Shown here: piece by piece, positions 16,308-24,644 of the stretch
How positions within the stretch are numbered: position 1 is the stretch's first letter
How the letters are laid out: every line of letters begins with the position of its first letter
NCBI GenBank assembly: GCA_902766885.1
Contig: CACXFS010000063.1
Coordinates: 1 to 43,061 of the forward strand
DNA: 43,061 bases
Direction: 5' to 3'
Origin: an uncultured Ruminococcus sp.
GTDB lineage: Bacteria > Bacillota > Clostridia > Oscillospirales > Acutalibacteraceae
Notes under the pieces: generated by a model
What the model saw: only the letters and a program-made list of their open reading frames with translations
Told to the model about the DNA's origin: nothing
The model's database searches: none
Translations under genes and position numbers: made by a program

Positions 16308-17335
16308 TATACCACCGTAATTTCCGCAGTTCCTGCTTTAAAGCGCTGTGAAGCTGAAAGCGTCTTGTTCTGCATACCCGTATCGTATTCATAGTTTTCA
16401 ACGCAGTCAGTTTCTATCAGCGCCTTGCCCAGTGCCGAAAGATAGAACTTGCCGCCAATCGGGATTGAGTTGATATATTTTTCAAATGCAGTTTTGCAAG
16501 CATTTGTAACTTCGGTCTCCGAATAGCCGTTTTTGGCAGTGATTGTTACTATAATGTCATAGCTTACTGCCACTGCGTTATACACCCTGACGTCGACATT
16601 AAGCTCACGTTCCTTGTTCACAATTGACTGAAGCTTTGCAATCGCAGTGCTGTCTGCATCTCCGTCGCTTGAACAAACATAAAGGTTTACCGTACCCGAA
16701 CCTCTCACCCTCGCAACAGCCGACGCTTTTGCAATGCCTTCAACAGTTAATGCGAGTTTTTCGTAATACGCCTTGTTTGTTCCGTTCGACTGATTAATAA
16801 ATGTACTTCTTATGCGTTCACGCAGTTCGCTGTCGGTTTCTTCGTTCTCACCGCCTGTAAAAGCATATGGATTTCTGACCGTTTCAATCTCAGTCGGAAC
16901 GCTTACTCCTACGGTAGCCTTATCTTTTTTTATATTTCCTGCTCGTCCTGCATTTATCGCCTCGGCATAAACGCTTACAAGCGTGTTTCCTGCGGTGATT
17001 TCTCCCTCCTCGGTTGTGCAGAATCTAATCGGGGAACTGTCGTCGGTAGCCACAACTGTTCCGAGCGGAATAATAATATTGTGGTCAACAGATTGCGAAA
17101 TGCTGAAAATAATCTCTCCCTGTGCCTTTAATGCCTTTTTGCGCTCAAGTCCACGCTGTTTTGCAATGTAATCAAGGTACTCACAGCTTGCCGTGTCGGC
17201 AAACATCTGAGTTTTCAGCCATTCAAAATTAACCTGAGCGTTGTAAATTTCGCCTGCAAGCACCTTAAGTCTGATTGCAATATCGCTTTTTTCGTCAATT
17301 TCAGTTTCGCTCTCCTGCTCATATCTGCTTTTCAT
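16307..17335 (-). CDS. Baseplate J-like protein (gp47/XkdT family)
   Basis: The open frame from the first ATG gives 342 residues and covers the baseplate J domain: TVATDDSSPIRFCTTEEGEI, then VPTEIETVRNPYAFTGGENEETDSELRERI, then a C-terminal beta domain. J proteins form the wedge ring of contractile-type baseplates. The first ATG (17335) lacks a good SD. The same frame continues upstream with ETYSEIYQRM, the motif that opens most family members, to a GGAGGTG site at 17373-17379 followed by ATT (17369-17371) or ACG but no ATG. The real start is therefore probably near 17371, at a non-standard codon, overlapping the gp25-like gene. Confidence 0.85.
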   Translation of the reverse strand: MKSRYEQESETEIDEKSDIAIRLKVLAGEIYNAQVNFEWLKTQMFADTASCEYLDYIAKQRGLERKKALKAQGEIIFSISQSVDHNIIIPLGTVVATDDSSPIRFCTTEEGEITAGNTLVSVYAEAINAGRAGNIKKDKATVGVSVPTEIETVRNPYAFTGGENEETDSELRERIRSTFINQSNGTNKAYYEKLALTVEGIAKASAVARVRGSGTVNLYVCSSDGDADSTAIAKLQSIVNKERELNVDVRVYNAVAVSYDIIVTITAKNGYSETEVTNACKTAFEKYINSIPIGGKFYLSALGKALIETDCVENYEYDTGMQNKTLSASQRFKAGTAEITVV

Positions 17336-17351
17336 TCTCTGATAAATTTCG

Positions 17352-17693
17352 CTATATGTTTCCGTATAAATGCACCTCCGTATATCGGCTTTCGCCGTCT
17401 ATTGTAACAGTAAGCTTAATTATGTCGCCGTACTCCAGAACGACTGCTTTTGTATCTTCAAATTGTGCAAGAGCCTCGTTGATTATCAGCTCTGCATTTT
17501 CCTTTGCAAGGTCGCTTTCTGCGTCAATGTTTCTTATGTCCGAGCCTGTTTCTCTGTCGTAAATAAATCCTCCGAGCCTTGCTCCGATACAGATTTGAGC
17601 ACGCTGAAAAAGCGCGTCCTTATCGGAAATCATTTCATATCTGCCCGTGCTGTCAACAACTGCGTCACCGTCTTTGATTTTTACGTCCGTCAT
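17352..17693 (-). CDS. gp25/XkdS-like baseplate wedge protein
   Basis: This is a 113-residue protein with the fold pattern of the gp25/DUF2634 group: an early beta strand DGDAVVDSTGRYEMIS, then RETGSDIRNI, and VVLEYGDIIKLTVTID at the end. Proteins of this family join J and I proteins in the baseplate wedge. Length is usual for the family. Its ATG overlaps the stop of the preceding gene (ATGA). Assignment rests on pattern and position. Confidence 0.65.
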   Translation of the reverse strand: MTDVKIKDGDAVVDSTGRYEMISDKDALFQRAQICIGARLGGFIYDRETGSDIRNIDAESDLAKENAELIINEALAQFEDTKAVVLEYGDIIKLTVTIDGESRYTEVHLYGNI

Positions 17694-18028
17694 ACTGTAA
17701 GCTCCTGTCCGTTCACAAGCACCCTGCCGTCGTTTTTGAGGACAATTGACGCTCCGCCCTTTGAGTAGAGCATAAGCTCGCCCTCCTGAAGTTGTGAGCT
17801 GTTTGCAATCACGCCGAGTCCGACTTCGCCGTCGTCAAGCGGAAGCACGACAGCACGTTCACCCGTCGGCGGAACGCTTATAATTCCGTAGGGAAAGCAG
17901 GATTTAAGCCTTTTGTGCTCGCCCGAAGAAACAACCGCAGTGCCGTCCTTGTCATTTTTATTTACATTTCCTTTCACCGCACTCGGTGAAGTAAGGGAAT
18001 TTTTTGTTATGTAATTCATCAGCCACAT
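17690..18028 (-). CDS. Baseplate assembly/spike-like protein (gpV/Mu gp45-XkdR type)
   Basis: This 112-residue beta-rich protein has an OB-fold-like middle (CFPYGIISVPPTGERAVVLPL) and ends in GGASIVLKNDGRVLVNG. That end is the short beta-helix repeat seen in gpV/Mu gp45-type central spike proteins. It would cap the tube and contact the target envelope. At 112 residues it is smaller than most gpV proteins. Its ATG overlaps the end of the hub gene. Family call is moderate. Confidence 0.65.
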   Translation of the reverse strand: MWLMNYITKNSLTSPSAVKGNVNKNDKDGTAVVSSGEHKRLKSCFPYGIISVPPTGERAVVLPLDDGEVGLGVIANSSQLQEGELMLYSKGGASIVLKNDGRVLVNGQELTV

Positions 18029-18963
18029 CAGAATCTCTCCTTTCCAAGTGTAACCGTAGTTTTTTCACCGTCGGTTCCGACTGAATATCTTATTTTTCTT
18101 ACGGTCAGATTTTCAATTCTGCCGAACATTTCATCATCCAGAACAGCACTTCTGCCTATACTTTCAATCAGACAGCCGACACATTCAAGTGCAATTGAAT
18201 AGCTGTCGCTGTTGCTTTTTCTGATAATATTGTCGGCAGTCTGAATGGTGGTCTTGTCCGCAGTTGCGTTTACATACCGCACACGCTCAATACCGTCACA
18301 ATCGGGATTTTCATTTTTTATGTTTCCGCCGTATGTGCCCGACTCGGTAAGCTTGAGCCTGACCTCAGAAATCAGCTTAAATCGTCTTTTGCTTTCTCTA
18401 ATTGAGGTGTACTCAACTCCGCTTTTGCCGAAAAATATCGTTTCACCGGTTTCAAAGCCTTTAAAATACGCCTTGCCCTCTCCCGTAATTCTCGGCTCTG
18501 CACCGTAGCGATTAATGCAGAAATTTCTGAAAACCTGCCAGTGAGTCATACCCTTGTCAATTTTAAGAGTACCGAAAAACGGAACGTCGTCTGCATTATA
18601 TTCCGTCAGACCGAACGGCTTTAAATGCCTGCTGAAAATAAAATCCGCCGAGGGATTAATGTACGTCAGAGGCTCTGCCTCGTTGTCAAGCAGGAATGCA
18701 GACGGACTTCTAGCCGTAATTTTCGTAATTGCTCCGTCAGTGCTTTTTATGCCGATAATCTCGTCAATCTGTCCTTTAAAAACCGTTTTTTCATCAAGAA
18801 ATGCCGTAATATAATCTGCGTTTTCGCTTATTTTTTCATCATACGGAATTGTGATTGTCAAATCATCGGCAGGCACTTCAACGTCAGCGTTAAGAATAAC
18901 CGTCAGCACATTGTCAAGGTAATTTTCTGTTTTGTCAGAGTATGTAATCAAGAATTTCAGCAC
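18028..18963 (-). CDS. Tail hub protein (XkdQ/late control D-like)
   Basis: This 311-residue protein sits where xkdQ lies in PBSX, between the LysM protein and the spike-like protein. N-terminal beta-barrel strands (VEVPADDLTITIPYD, GQIDEIIG) and ARSPSAFLLDNEAEPLTY are typical of the gp27/gpD-type hub that links the tail tube to the spike. The start is GTG at 18963, overlapping the preceding stop. No hydrolase motif is visible. Confidence 0.7.
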   Translation of the reverse strand: MLKFLITYSDKTENYLDNVLTVILNADVEVPADDLTITIPYDEKISENADYITAFLDEKTVFKGQIDEIIGIKSTDGAITKITARSPSAFLLDNEAEPLTYINPSADFIFSRHLKPFGLTEYNADDVPFFGTLKIDKGMTHWQVFRNFCINRYGAEPRITGEGKAYFKGFETGETIFFGKSGVEYTSIRESKRRFKLISEVRLKLTESGTYGGNIKNENPDCDGIERVRYVNATADKTTIQTADNIIRKSNSDSYSIALECVGCLIESIGRSAVLDDEMFGRIENLTVRKIRYSVGTDGEKTTVTLGKERF

Positions 18964-19472
18964 AGCCTTATCACCCTTCCGTCAAGTACAATATCGGGAC
19001 GTTTTACGCTCGGATTAAGTCTTACAAGCGTATCAATCGGCACTTTGAATTTATAGGAAATATCCCACATACATTCTCCCTCTTTGGCTGTATAATTTTC
19101 CGTCTTGTCCTGCTGTTTTTTCTCCATAACCTCTCTGAATACAAATCTGTATTCGAGCACGTCGGGCTTTGGCTCACCTTTGATTTTTAGGCTTTCAAAC
19201 ACAGCGTAAACAGGCGTTATTTTCGGTATTGCAAGCACACCTTGTCCGCCCTGTCTGAAAAGCGAAAGAAGTCTGTCAAACTGTTCAAGGCAGTCGTTTC
19301 CGTACAGCTCGCCCGTTCCGCTGATTATCATATTTTTTCTGCCCATATTCTGTATGTACGAAGTGCCGTTCGGCGAGCTAAGCTCCTTTACGCTTTTGTC
19401 GCACTCAAAGACAATCTCCTTTGGATTGTGGTGCCACTGCACTCCCTTGAATCTCATCGGTACAAGCTTCAT
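18957..19472 (-). CDS. LysM-domain baseplate protein (XkdP-like)
   Basis: The protein is 171 residues. Residues 1-115 form the baseplate part (MKGVQWHHNP-like start, QFDRLLSLFRQGGQGVLAIP, LEYRFVFREV). Residues 125-171 form one LysM domain (YTAKEGECMWDISYKFKVP, LVRLNPSVKRPDIVLDGRVIRL). LysM binds peptidoglycan, so the particle tip or tube end should contact the cell wall. PBSX-type phages have a very similar protein just after the tape measure protein. Here that large gene is absent. Its ATG overlaps the stop of the 48-aa gene. Confidence 0.8.
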   Translation of the reverse strand: MKLVPMRFKGVQWHHNPKEIVFECDKSVKELSSPNGTSYIQNMGRKNMIISGTGELYGNDCLEQFDRLLSLFRQGGQGVLAIPKITPVYAVFESLKIKGEPKPDVLEYRFVFREVMEKKQQDKTENYTAKEGECMWDISYKFKVPIDTLVRLNPSVKRPDIVLDGRVIRLC

Positions 19473-19615
19473 CTTAGTCTTGCCTCCTCTTCCTCAACAA
19501 GCCTTGTGCTGTATCTTCTGCTCTCCTGTTCAAGCAGTTCGCTCATATTTTCAACGTCAACGCCCTGCGTGTATTTTTCGGCAGTGTTAAGCAGAGCCTG
19601 GTTAATTTCCGTCAT
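19469..19615 (-). CDS. 48-residue protein in place of the tape measure gene
   Basis: ATG at 19615 with GGAGAG upstream, TGA at 19469-19471; the start overlaps the preceding stop and the stop overlaps the LysM start, both as ATGA. The product is hydrophilic and largely helical, with MSELLEQESRRYSTRLVEEEE near the end. Position between tube-like and LysM proteins is where PBSX phages keep a chaperone and the tape measure (together usually over 2 kb). It may be a remnant, or a minimal tape/plug. The tight couplings argue it is a real translated gene. Confidence 0.7.
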   Translation of the reverse strand: MTEINQALLNTAEKYTQGVDVENMSELLEQESRRYSTRLVEEEEARLR

Positions 19616-19977
19616 ATTTCTCTCCTCTCACGTGCAGTAATTTTTACCGTATATTCAACTGCGTTCTTTGCGCTTATATTCGCAGTAACGCCTGTTACAA
19701 AGCAGTCGGTGTAGGTGACAATCTTTTTAGTGTTGAAAATTTCAAGGCGGTCAAAGCTCTGCCCCTGTAAAAAGTCAAGCTTGCCTGCGTTATTCATAAC
19801 AAGCTCAATATTGTATCTTTTGCCCGTTATTCTTTTAACGGGAACGTCGGTAAGAAACTGTGAAATATCGTAAAAAGTATTTTCAATATTGCACGTTACC
19901 TTTTTAACTCCGCCGATAATTTTACCGTTCAGCTTAATTGTAATATCGTCGCCCTTTTCAAATGCAAAATCAGTCAC
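19612..19977 (-). CDS. Putative tail tube-like protein
   Basis: This is a 121-residue, beta-rich protein with GTG start at 19977 and GGAGG 6 nt upstream. It has repeated strand-like stretches (DDITIKLNGKIIGGVKKVTC, RYNIELVMNN, AVEYTVKITARERRE). Place in the operon after the neck proteins corresponds to the sheath/tube position of PBSX. The strand pattern suits a small tube protein of the gp19/XkdM type, but sequence similarity is not obvious to me. It could instead be another tail adaptor. Confidence 0.5.
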   Translation of the reverse strand: MTDFAFEKGDDITIKLNGKIIGGVKKVTCNIENTFYDISQFLTDVPVKRITGKRYNIELVMNNAGKLDFLQGQSFDRLEIFNTKKIVTYTDCFVTGVTANISAKNAVEYTVKITARERREI

Positions 19978-19978
19978 G

Positions 19979-20410
19979 CTATCCCTCCTCGCAAAGGCAG
20001 AATTCCATTTCGAAATGCACTGTGCGGTAAATTGCGTTCATATCTGCGTCAAATGCAATCGGAGAAGCGTCCGACTCAACAATAATCTTCTGACTGTCAG
20101 CCTTTTTAAGCCCCGTAAGCAGTTCGCTTACAATTTCCGACAGACCGCTGCCGTTCTCCGTTGCAGGAGCGTACACTCTGATTTCGACCTTAGCCGCATA
20201 GCTGTCGCCCTTGATTGTTGAAGAAAGATATCCCCCGATATAGCTTTTTGAAAGCGAGGTATCCGTAACCGACACAACCGCAAGCAGACCGCTTATCGGA
20301 TTTTCAACATTGTGCGGACCGTACTCTCTTACAAACCTCACCGATTTCAATTCTTCGTTCAGCTTTAAAGCGGCAATAATTCGGTCAACCTGTTTCTCAA
20401 TCTGATTCAT
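19979..20410 (-). CDS. Putative tail terminator/neck protein
   Basis: This is 143 residues from the ATG at 20410, chosen because GGAGG (20417-20421) lies 6 nt upstream; open-frame codons further upstream belong to the overlapping gene. A helical N-terminus (KQVDRIIAALKLNEELK) precedes beta strands with VEIRVYAP and a final VHFEMEFCL strand. This is the general design of tail completion proteins (gpU/XkdJ-like) that close the head-tail joint. Function is inferred from size, order and pattern. Confidence 0.55.
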   Translation of the reverse strand: MNQIEKQVDRIIAALKLNEELKSVRFVREYGPHNVENPISGLLAVVSVTDTSLSKSYIGGYLSSTIKGDSYAAKVEIRVYAPATENGSGLSEIVSELLTGLKKADSQKIIVESDASPIAFDADMNAIYRTVHFEMEFCLCEEG

Positions 20411-20753
20411 AATCATCCTCCAGTGCTGTGCCGTAAGGCAGTAAAATTGCCCACACATAGACAGGGCGGTCATCTGCATAATATGTTTCGCATCTCTTAA
20501 CAATATATTTTTGACAGTTCATTTCTATTACGGTTGTGTTTTCCGAAAGCTCGTGTTCGGGTGAGCCGATGTAAAGATATTTTTCACTTCTCTTGAATCC
20601 CAGATAGTGATACTGGCCTCCGACATACACCTTGTTTTTGTAGCGCAGAGGCTCAATAAACGCCTTTGTCTTTACTTTCTTTTCACCCTCTGCAATCGTA
20701 ACACTGCAGCCGTATCTCTTTATTGTTTCTCCGACAGCCGTAATTATGCTCAT
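20397..20753 (-). CDS. Putative head closure (stopper) protein
   Basis: This 118-residue, mostly beta protein starts at ATG 20753, overlapping the stop of the preceding gene. Strand-rich segments (KTKAFIEPLRYKNKVY, YLYIGSPEHEL, KYIVKRCETYYADDRPVYVWAIL) resemble the small barrel proteins that plug the portal after packaging (SPP1 gp16 type, XkdH position). Position between adaptor and terminator proteins supports this. Confidence 0.55.
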   Translation of the reverse strand: MSIITAVGETIKRYGCSVTIAEGEKKVKTKAFIEPLRYKNKVYVGGQYHYLGFKRSEKYLYIGSPEHELSENTTVIEMNCQKYIVKRCETYYADDRPVYVWAILLPYGTALEDDYESD

Positions 20754-21109
20754 CAAATCACCCTGCCGAACAAAAAGTCTTTTGTATCAATAAGCTCGCT
20801 GTATTTTTCCGAGTATTCCTTCCACAGCCTTTCACCCTTGTTCTCCCCGCTTTTGGGCGACGTGATTTGCACGTCGCCCGCAGTAAACGAGGTTATGTTT
20901 TCATCATTGCACAGGCTGTAGAGCTTAAGCGCATAAACTGCACTCAGCATTTCAAGCTTTCTTGTTTCGTTCTCGTCGGGATTTTCCTTGACCGTAATTG
21001 ATTTCACATATTCACACGCATCATCAATAAGCGTTTTCCACTTGTAGATTTCGCTGTTGTCAAGTCCCGAAAGCAGGGCAAAACGTGAAGTCACATTTGC
21101 AATGTTCAA
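20753..21109 (-). CDS. Putative head-tail adaptor protein
   Basis: This is a 118-residue all-helical protein with TTG start at 21109 and GAGGTG upstream. It reads like small gp6/YqbG-type connectors that dock on the portal: an opening of FALLSGLDNSEIYKWKTLI, then MLSAVYALKLYSLC, then a long C-terminal helix. It lies just after the major capsid gene, the usual place. Confidence 0.6.
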   Translation of the reverse strand: MNIANVTSRFALLSGLDNSEIYKWKTLIDDACEYVKSITVKENPDENETRKLEMLSAVYALKLYSLCNDENITSFTAGDVQITSPKSGENKGERLWKEYSEKYSELIDTKDFLFGRVI

Positions 21110-21122
21110 ACAATCACCTCAC

Positions 21123-22130
21123 TTAACAGGAAAGAGCCTTTGCCGATTCGGTAAAGATTTTTGAAAAGCCTGCCGTACAGGTGATAGCCGCACGTTCAAG
21201 CTGACGGTCAATGAGTTTGTCGTAGTCGGTCATAACGCCGCCTGCCTGCACCATTTCGAGAGCGCAGTTCTTGTCAAGACCGATGATTTTTCCGTCGGTC
21301 ATTTCGGGGGCGTGAAGAAGTGTTGCACCAAGCGGTGTAATCATCTTGCCTGTGCCCTGAAAGTCAAGTCCTGCGTTTGAGTCCTGCATCTGAGGAAGTG
21401 CAAGAATTTTCTGCATTTCGGCAGTGGGCGCAAGGATTGTGTTGAGTTCATAGGGCGAAAGTGACGACCAGAGCTTTAAAATGTCGCTGTATTCAACACT
21501 TCCGCTTGTACCTGCGCTGATAACCTCAGCCGCATTTGAGTTGCCGTCGCCGTTTAAAAGAACGTCGATTGCGTCCTTGAGCTGTGCTCTTGCAATATAT
21601 GCGCCAATCTGGTTAAGTGTTACCGTAAAGAGGTCAAGGCGCTGGAATCTTAACGCCTCGTAGGACGCAACAAGCATTCTGCCTCTCTTGTGGAGCTTAA
21701 CAAGGTTTTCCCTTGTCTTGACAACGGTCTGCGGAATTGTTGCTCCCTCGCCGACAATCTTAAGAGTTTTGTCGTCTTCTGTCGGCGCAGACACAATACT
21801 GCGGTAGTCCATACCGTCAATGTCCGTAACCGTTGCAACAAGATTCGGAAGAATGTCTGCACGCTCCATACCCTGTCTTACTGCTCTGCTCACGTATTCA
21901 GGGAAAAGAGCCGCTGAGTTTGAAGTCTGGAAGAACTTTTCAACGCAGTCGCTGCCCTTGCCGCTTACCTTGATGTCAAAACGCTTTAACTGACGTGAAA
22001 ATGCATCAAGCCCCTCAAGCGAAGTGCCCTCGTAGTTTTCCGACGGGTCAAGCTTTTCAAGCACGTCGGTAAGACTGCCCTTGCCCTGATACATACCTTT
22101 TTCAATTGTGATATTTTCAAAATTTGCCAT
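21123..22130 (-). CDS. Major capsid protein
   Basis: This 335-residue protein has a helical N-terminal segment (1-55) that could be removed by the protease, and then a typical HK97-like coat pattern. The pattern runs through SNSAALFPEYVSRAVRQGMERADILPNLVA, DGMDYRSI, GEGATIPQTVVKTRENLVKLHKRGRMLVASYEALRFQRLD and AQLKDAIDVLLNGDGN. SD GGGGG precedes the ATG. It is intact, with no sign of frameshift. Confidence 0.85.
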   Translation of the reverse strand: MANFENITIEKGMYQGKGSLTDVLEKLDPSENYEGTSLEGLDAFSRQLKRFDIKVSGKGSDCVEKFFQTSNSAALFPEYVSRAVRQGMERADILPNLVATVTDIDGMDYRSIVSAPTEDDKTLKIVGEGATIPQTVVKTRENLVKLHKRGRMLVASYEALRFQRLDLFTVTLNQIGAYIARAQLKDAIDVLLNGDGNSNAAEVISAGTSGSVEYSDILKLWSSLSPYELNTILAPTAEMQKILALPQMQDSNAGLDFQGTGKMITPLGATLLHAPEMTDGKIIGLDKNCALEMVQAGGVMTDYDKLIDRQLERAAITCTAGFSKIFTESAKALSC

Positions 22131-22148
22131 TATATTTTCCCCCTTAAA

Positions 22149-22484
22149 TTAAAGAATAATTCCTGCGTCTGTAGTTGTTGAGTCAACTACAAGCAACGCT
22201 CTGCCGCTGTCACTTGCGGCTACTTTTCCGCTTGCTCCTGCCGCAACTTTTGTATAACCGAGCGCAAGCTTTGCAGACGTATTTACTCTTGCATATCCCG
22301 AAAGCTGAACGGTTGCGTAGCCGTCACGAACTCCCAGGCAGATTCCGCAGAACAAGTCGCCCGAGGCGCATTTTGCCACCGTACCGTCTGCGCTGATTTT
22401 TACAGGCACGCCTGTTTCGGTAAGCGCACTGTCTGCAATAAAGGTTGCCACGTTTTCGCCGTAGCCGTTAAAATTTACATTCAT
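22149..22484 (-). CDS. Capsid decoration protein
   Basis: This 111-residue, Ala/Gly/Ser/Val-rich beta protein lies between protease and capsid genes. Segments such as VPVKISADGTVAKCASGDLFCGICLGVRDGYATVQLSGYARV match the DUF2190-like or gpD-like decoration proteins that reinforce shells. It starts with ATG after a good GGAGG. Confidence 0.7.
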   Translation of the reverse strand: MNVNFNGYGENVATFIADSALTETGVPVKISADGTVAKCASGDLFCGICLGVRDGYATVQLSGYARVNTSAKLALGYTKVAAGASGKVAASDSGRALLVVDSTTTDAGIIL

Positions 22485-22498
22485 ATTATTTTCCTCCG

Positions 22499-23491
22499 TT
22501 AAATTCTGAACTGACCGTTTAAAACGGTGTTGTTTTTATTTTTTTCGCTGTAAAGCTGCGGAACAGCAGTCAGCATTTCGTTTTTCTTTTTCTCAAAGGC
22601 TGTCTTGAACTCCTTGAGCTGTGCAACTGTCATTGTCTTTGCAACGCTCTCCATTGTTTCTCTTGAAATTTCGGGCTGAACCGATGCCGACAATCTCAGC
22701 ACGTCGCTTGTAAGGCTGTCACGGTAAAAAACTCCGTCCTTTGCCGACTGCTTGAGCGTGTCAATGTATGACAAAAGCTTTCTGCTTTCATCCCCCGACA
22801 GGCTCGCACTGCCTGTTTCAAGCTTTTTTAAAATACTTTCCATATCTATTTTTTCTCCTTTTTTATAAGCCGACTTTGTAACTCCTGCCGCCTTCTGCGA
22901 CGGCACGGCTACAAAGCTCCATTCGTAGGCGTCGTACGGGTTGATAAGCTCGCCGCAGCATATTTTTGAGCCGTAAGTTTCTCCCTTTCTGTGAGGGCAG
23001 GTGTCTGATCTTTCTCCGCAGATACTGCACAAAACCTCCTCAACCGCACAGCCTACGCTGACCTCCTTAATAATTCCGCTGTCAAGCGCAAGAATGATGT
23101 CGCTGTTTTTATCGCTGACGGGCAGATATGCCCTTGCCTTGAGCCTGAAATAATCATCTCCCGTTGCTGTTTTTCTGCCGTCAACGGCTTCAACAGAACA
23201 GGCAAAAATTCTTGCCGTCTGATTTTTCGCAGTCGGATTGTGGTCAAAAATTCCCGTCTTGCCGACAAAGAGCTTTTCAAGCGCAAACAGCGATTCAACG
23301 GTAAATCTCTCGCCATCACGGTCAATGTCATTGTCGCAGAGCACGACGGAAAAAACATAGACCTCGTCCTTTGAAAGCTGTCTGCGTGTGTACTTGTTAA
23401 TCAGCGCAAGCTCCTCGTCGGTAACGGTGTTCTGCTCGCTGTCCTGAACAGAGCCGATGACAGCCTCCTTTTTAAGTCCTTTTTTACTCAT
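22499..23491 (-). CDS. Prohead protease fused to scaffold-like C-terminus (XkdF-type)
   Basis: This is 330 residues from the ATG at 23491 (GGAGG 6 nt upstream). The N-terminal part is a prohead protease: DIDRDGERFTVESL, the histidine in GIFDHNPTAKN and the serine in IIKEVSVGCAVEE are the expected catalytic positions. A Cys cluster (CSICGERSDTCPHRKGE, then CCGEL) probably binds zinc, as in related head morphogenesis proteins. From about residue 215 the sequence becomes helical and charged (LLSYIDTLKQSAKD, TVAQLKEFKTAFEKKKNE), suited to an internal scaffold. Confidence 0.8.
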   Translation of the reverse strand: MSKKGLKKEAVIGSVQDSEQNTVTDEELALINKYTRRQLSKDEVYVFSVVLCDNDIDRDGERFTVESLFALEKLFVGKTGIFDHNPTAKNQTARIFACSVEAVDGRKTATGDDYFRLKARAYLPVSDKNSDIILALDSGIIKEVSVGCAVEEVLCSICGERSDTCPHRKGETYGSKICCGELINPYDAYEWSFVAVPSQKAAGVTKSAYKKGEKIDMESILKKLETGSASLSGDESRKLLSYIDTLKQSAKDGVFYRDSLTSDVLRLSASVQPEISRETMESVAKTMTVAQLKEFKTAFEKKKNEMLTAVPQLYSEKNKNNTVLNGQFRI

Positions 23492-24638
23492 CAATTACCT
23501 CCGTTTCATTACTCATTTCAATCTGCCTTGCACGTGCATTGTTGTACCTTGCCTGCGAAAGCTCAAGAGTGTCCTGAAGATTAATGTCGTCCCACTCAAT
23601 TTCAAATCCGCAGTTAAATCCGCAAAGCCTTAAATGCATCGTAACTATCTTTGAAATAACAGGCTCTACAACCGCCCTGTAATATTCAAGCTCGCTTGTA
23701 AGAATGTCTGCCTGCTGTTCGCTCATTCTCTCTGTGCTCGACCACGAAAGTCCAAGCAGAAACGGCGGTATGCCGAGCTTTGCAAGTATCTGCTCGAGTA
23801 TGCTCCTTACGGGAATTTCGCAGTCGGGCATCTGGCTTTCCGCACCGATTACCTTTACGCTGACGTCGCCCACCGACACAAAGTCGCACACACTGTCGCT
23901 TCGCATTGCCTTTTTCCACTCGTCGGCAATCTGCCTTGCGCTTTCTTCGCTGAAAGTACCGTTTGAGTCGGGATTGTATGTAACCGCAAAGCGCACATCG
24001 CCGATTCTCTCCCAGTTTGTCTTAATCGACTTGAAAATTCTGAGCAGAATTGAGCTTACAAACGGAAGTCCGCTTAAAATTGACGTTCCGTGAACCGTAC
24101 CCGGCTTTGGGTTGAGCAAGGTTGCAAGCACAAGCTGTCTGTTCTTAACAGGGGCTGGCTCGCCCGAACTGTTACAGCACACCACCAAGTCAAGCGGTGA
24201 TTTATCCGCCCTGATTTCAACGTCATCAAGGCTTGCGTTGTAGAGTGCGCATATTCCGCTGCCATCAGCATACGGTATCATCTCGCCGACTGCTTCGCCG
24301 TAGGTTAAAAGCGAGTCAAGATAGCTGTAGATAAAATTGTTCATACCGGTTGACGAGCCGTTAATTCTCACGTTTTTTATGAAATCGTCGGCCGTTTTCT
24401 GACAAACCTTACTTTCCGTCTTAATCTGAAATCTGCCGATAAGCCGCACGATTTTCCACAAGGCGGCGTCAATAATCGGCACAGCCTCACGCAGTGACGA
24501 ATAAAGCTCACGCTCTGCCCTGCCCCCCGTTTCGTATTTCTGAAACAGTTCAAAACCTGTCTGCCTGTCCTTCGGGACGGTCTGTACGGGCAGGGAGTCG
24601 TTCTTGCTTTCCCTGCGATTTTTTCTGCCAAACTTCAA
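23484..24638 (-). CDS. Phage portal protein
   Basis: This 384-residue protein is of the compact portal type. It has a basic N-terminus, ALWKIVRLIGRFQIKTES early, DGSGICALYNASLDDVEIRADKS in the clip/wing region, then LVLATLLNPKPGTVHGTSILSGLPFVSSILLRIFKSIKTNWERIGDVRFAVTYNP. The C-terminal part (ILEQILAKLGIPPFLLGLSWSSTERMSEQQADIL) is the stem/crown helix pattern typical of HK97/PBSX XkdE portals. The start is TTG at 24638 with GGAGG about 11 nt upstream, overlapping the terL end region. Confidence 0.88.
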   Translation of the reverse strand: MKFGRKNRRESKNDSLPVQTVPKDRQTGFELFQKYETGGRAERELYSSLREAVPIIDAALWKIVRLIGRFQIKTESKVCQKTADDFIKNVRINGSSTGMNNFIYSYLDSLLTYGEAVGEMIPYADGSGICALYNASLDDVEIRADKSPLDLVVCCNSSGEPAPVKNRQLVLATLLNPKPGTVHGTSILSGLPFVSSILLRIFKSIKTNWERIGDVRFAVTYNPDSNGTFSEESARQIADEWKKAMRSDSVCDFVSVGDVSVKVIGAESQMPDCEIPVRSILEQILAKLGIPPFLLGLSWSSTERMSEQQADILTSELEYYRAVVEPVISKIVTMHLRLCGFNCGFEIEWDDINLQDTLELSQARYNNARARQIEMSNETEVIDE

Positions 24639-24644
24639 AGCTTT

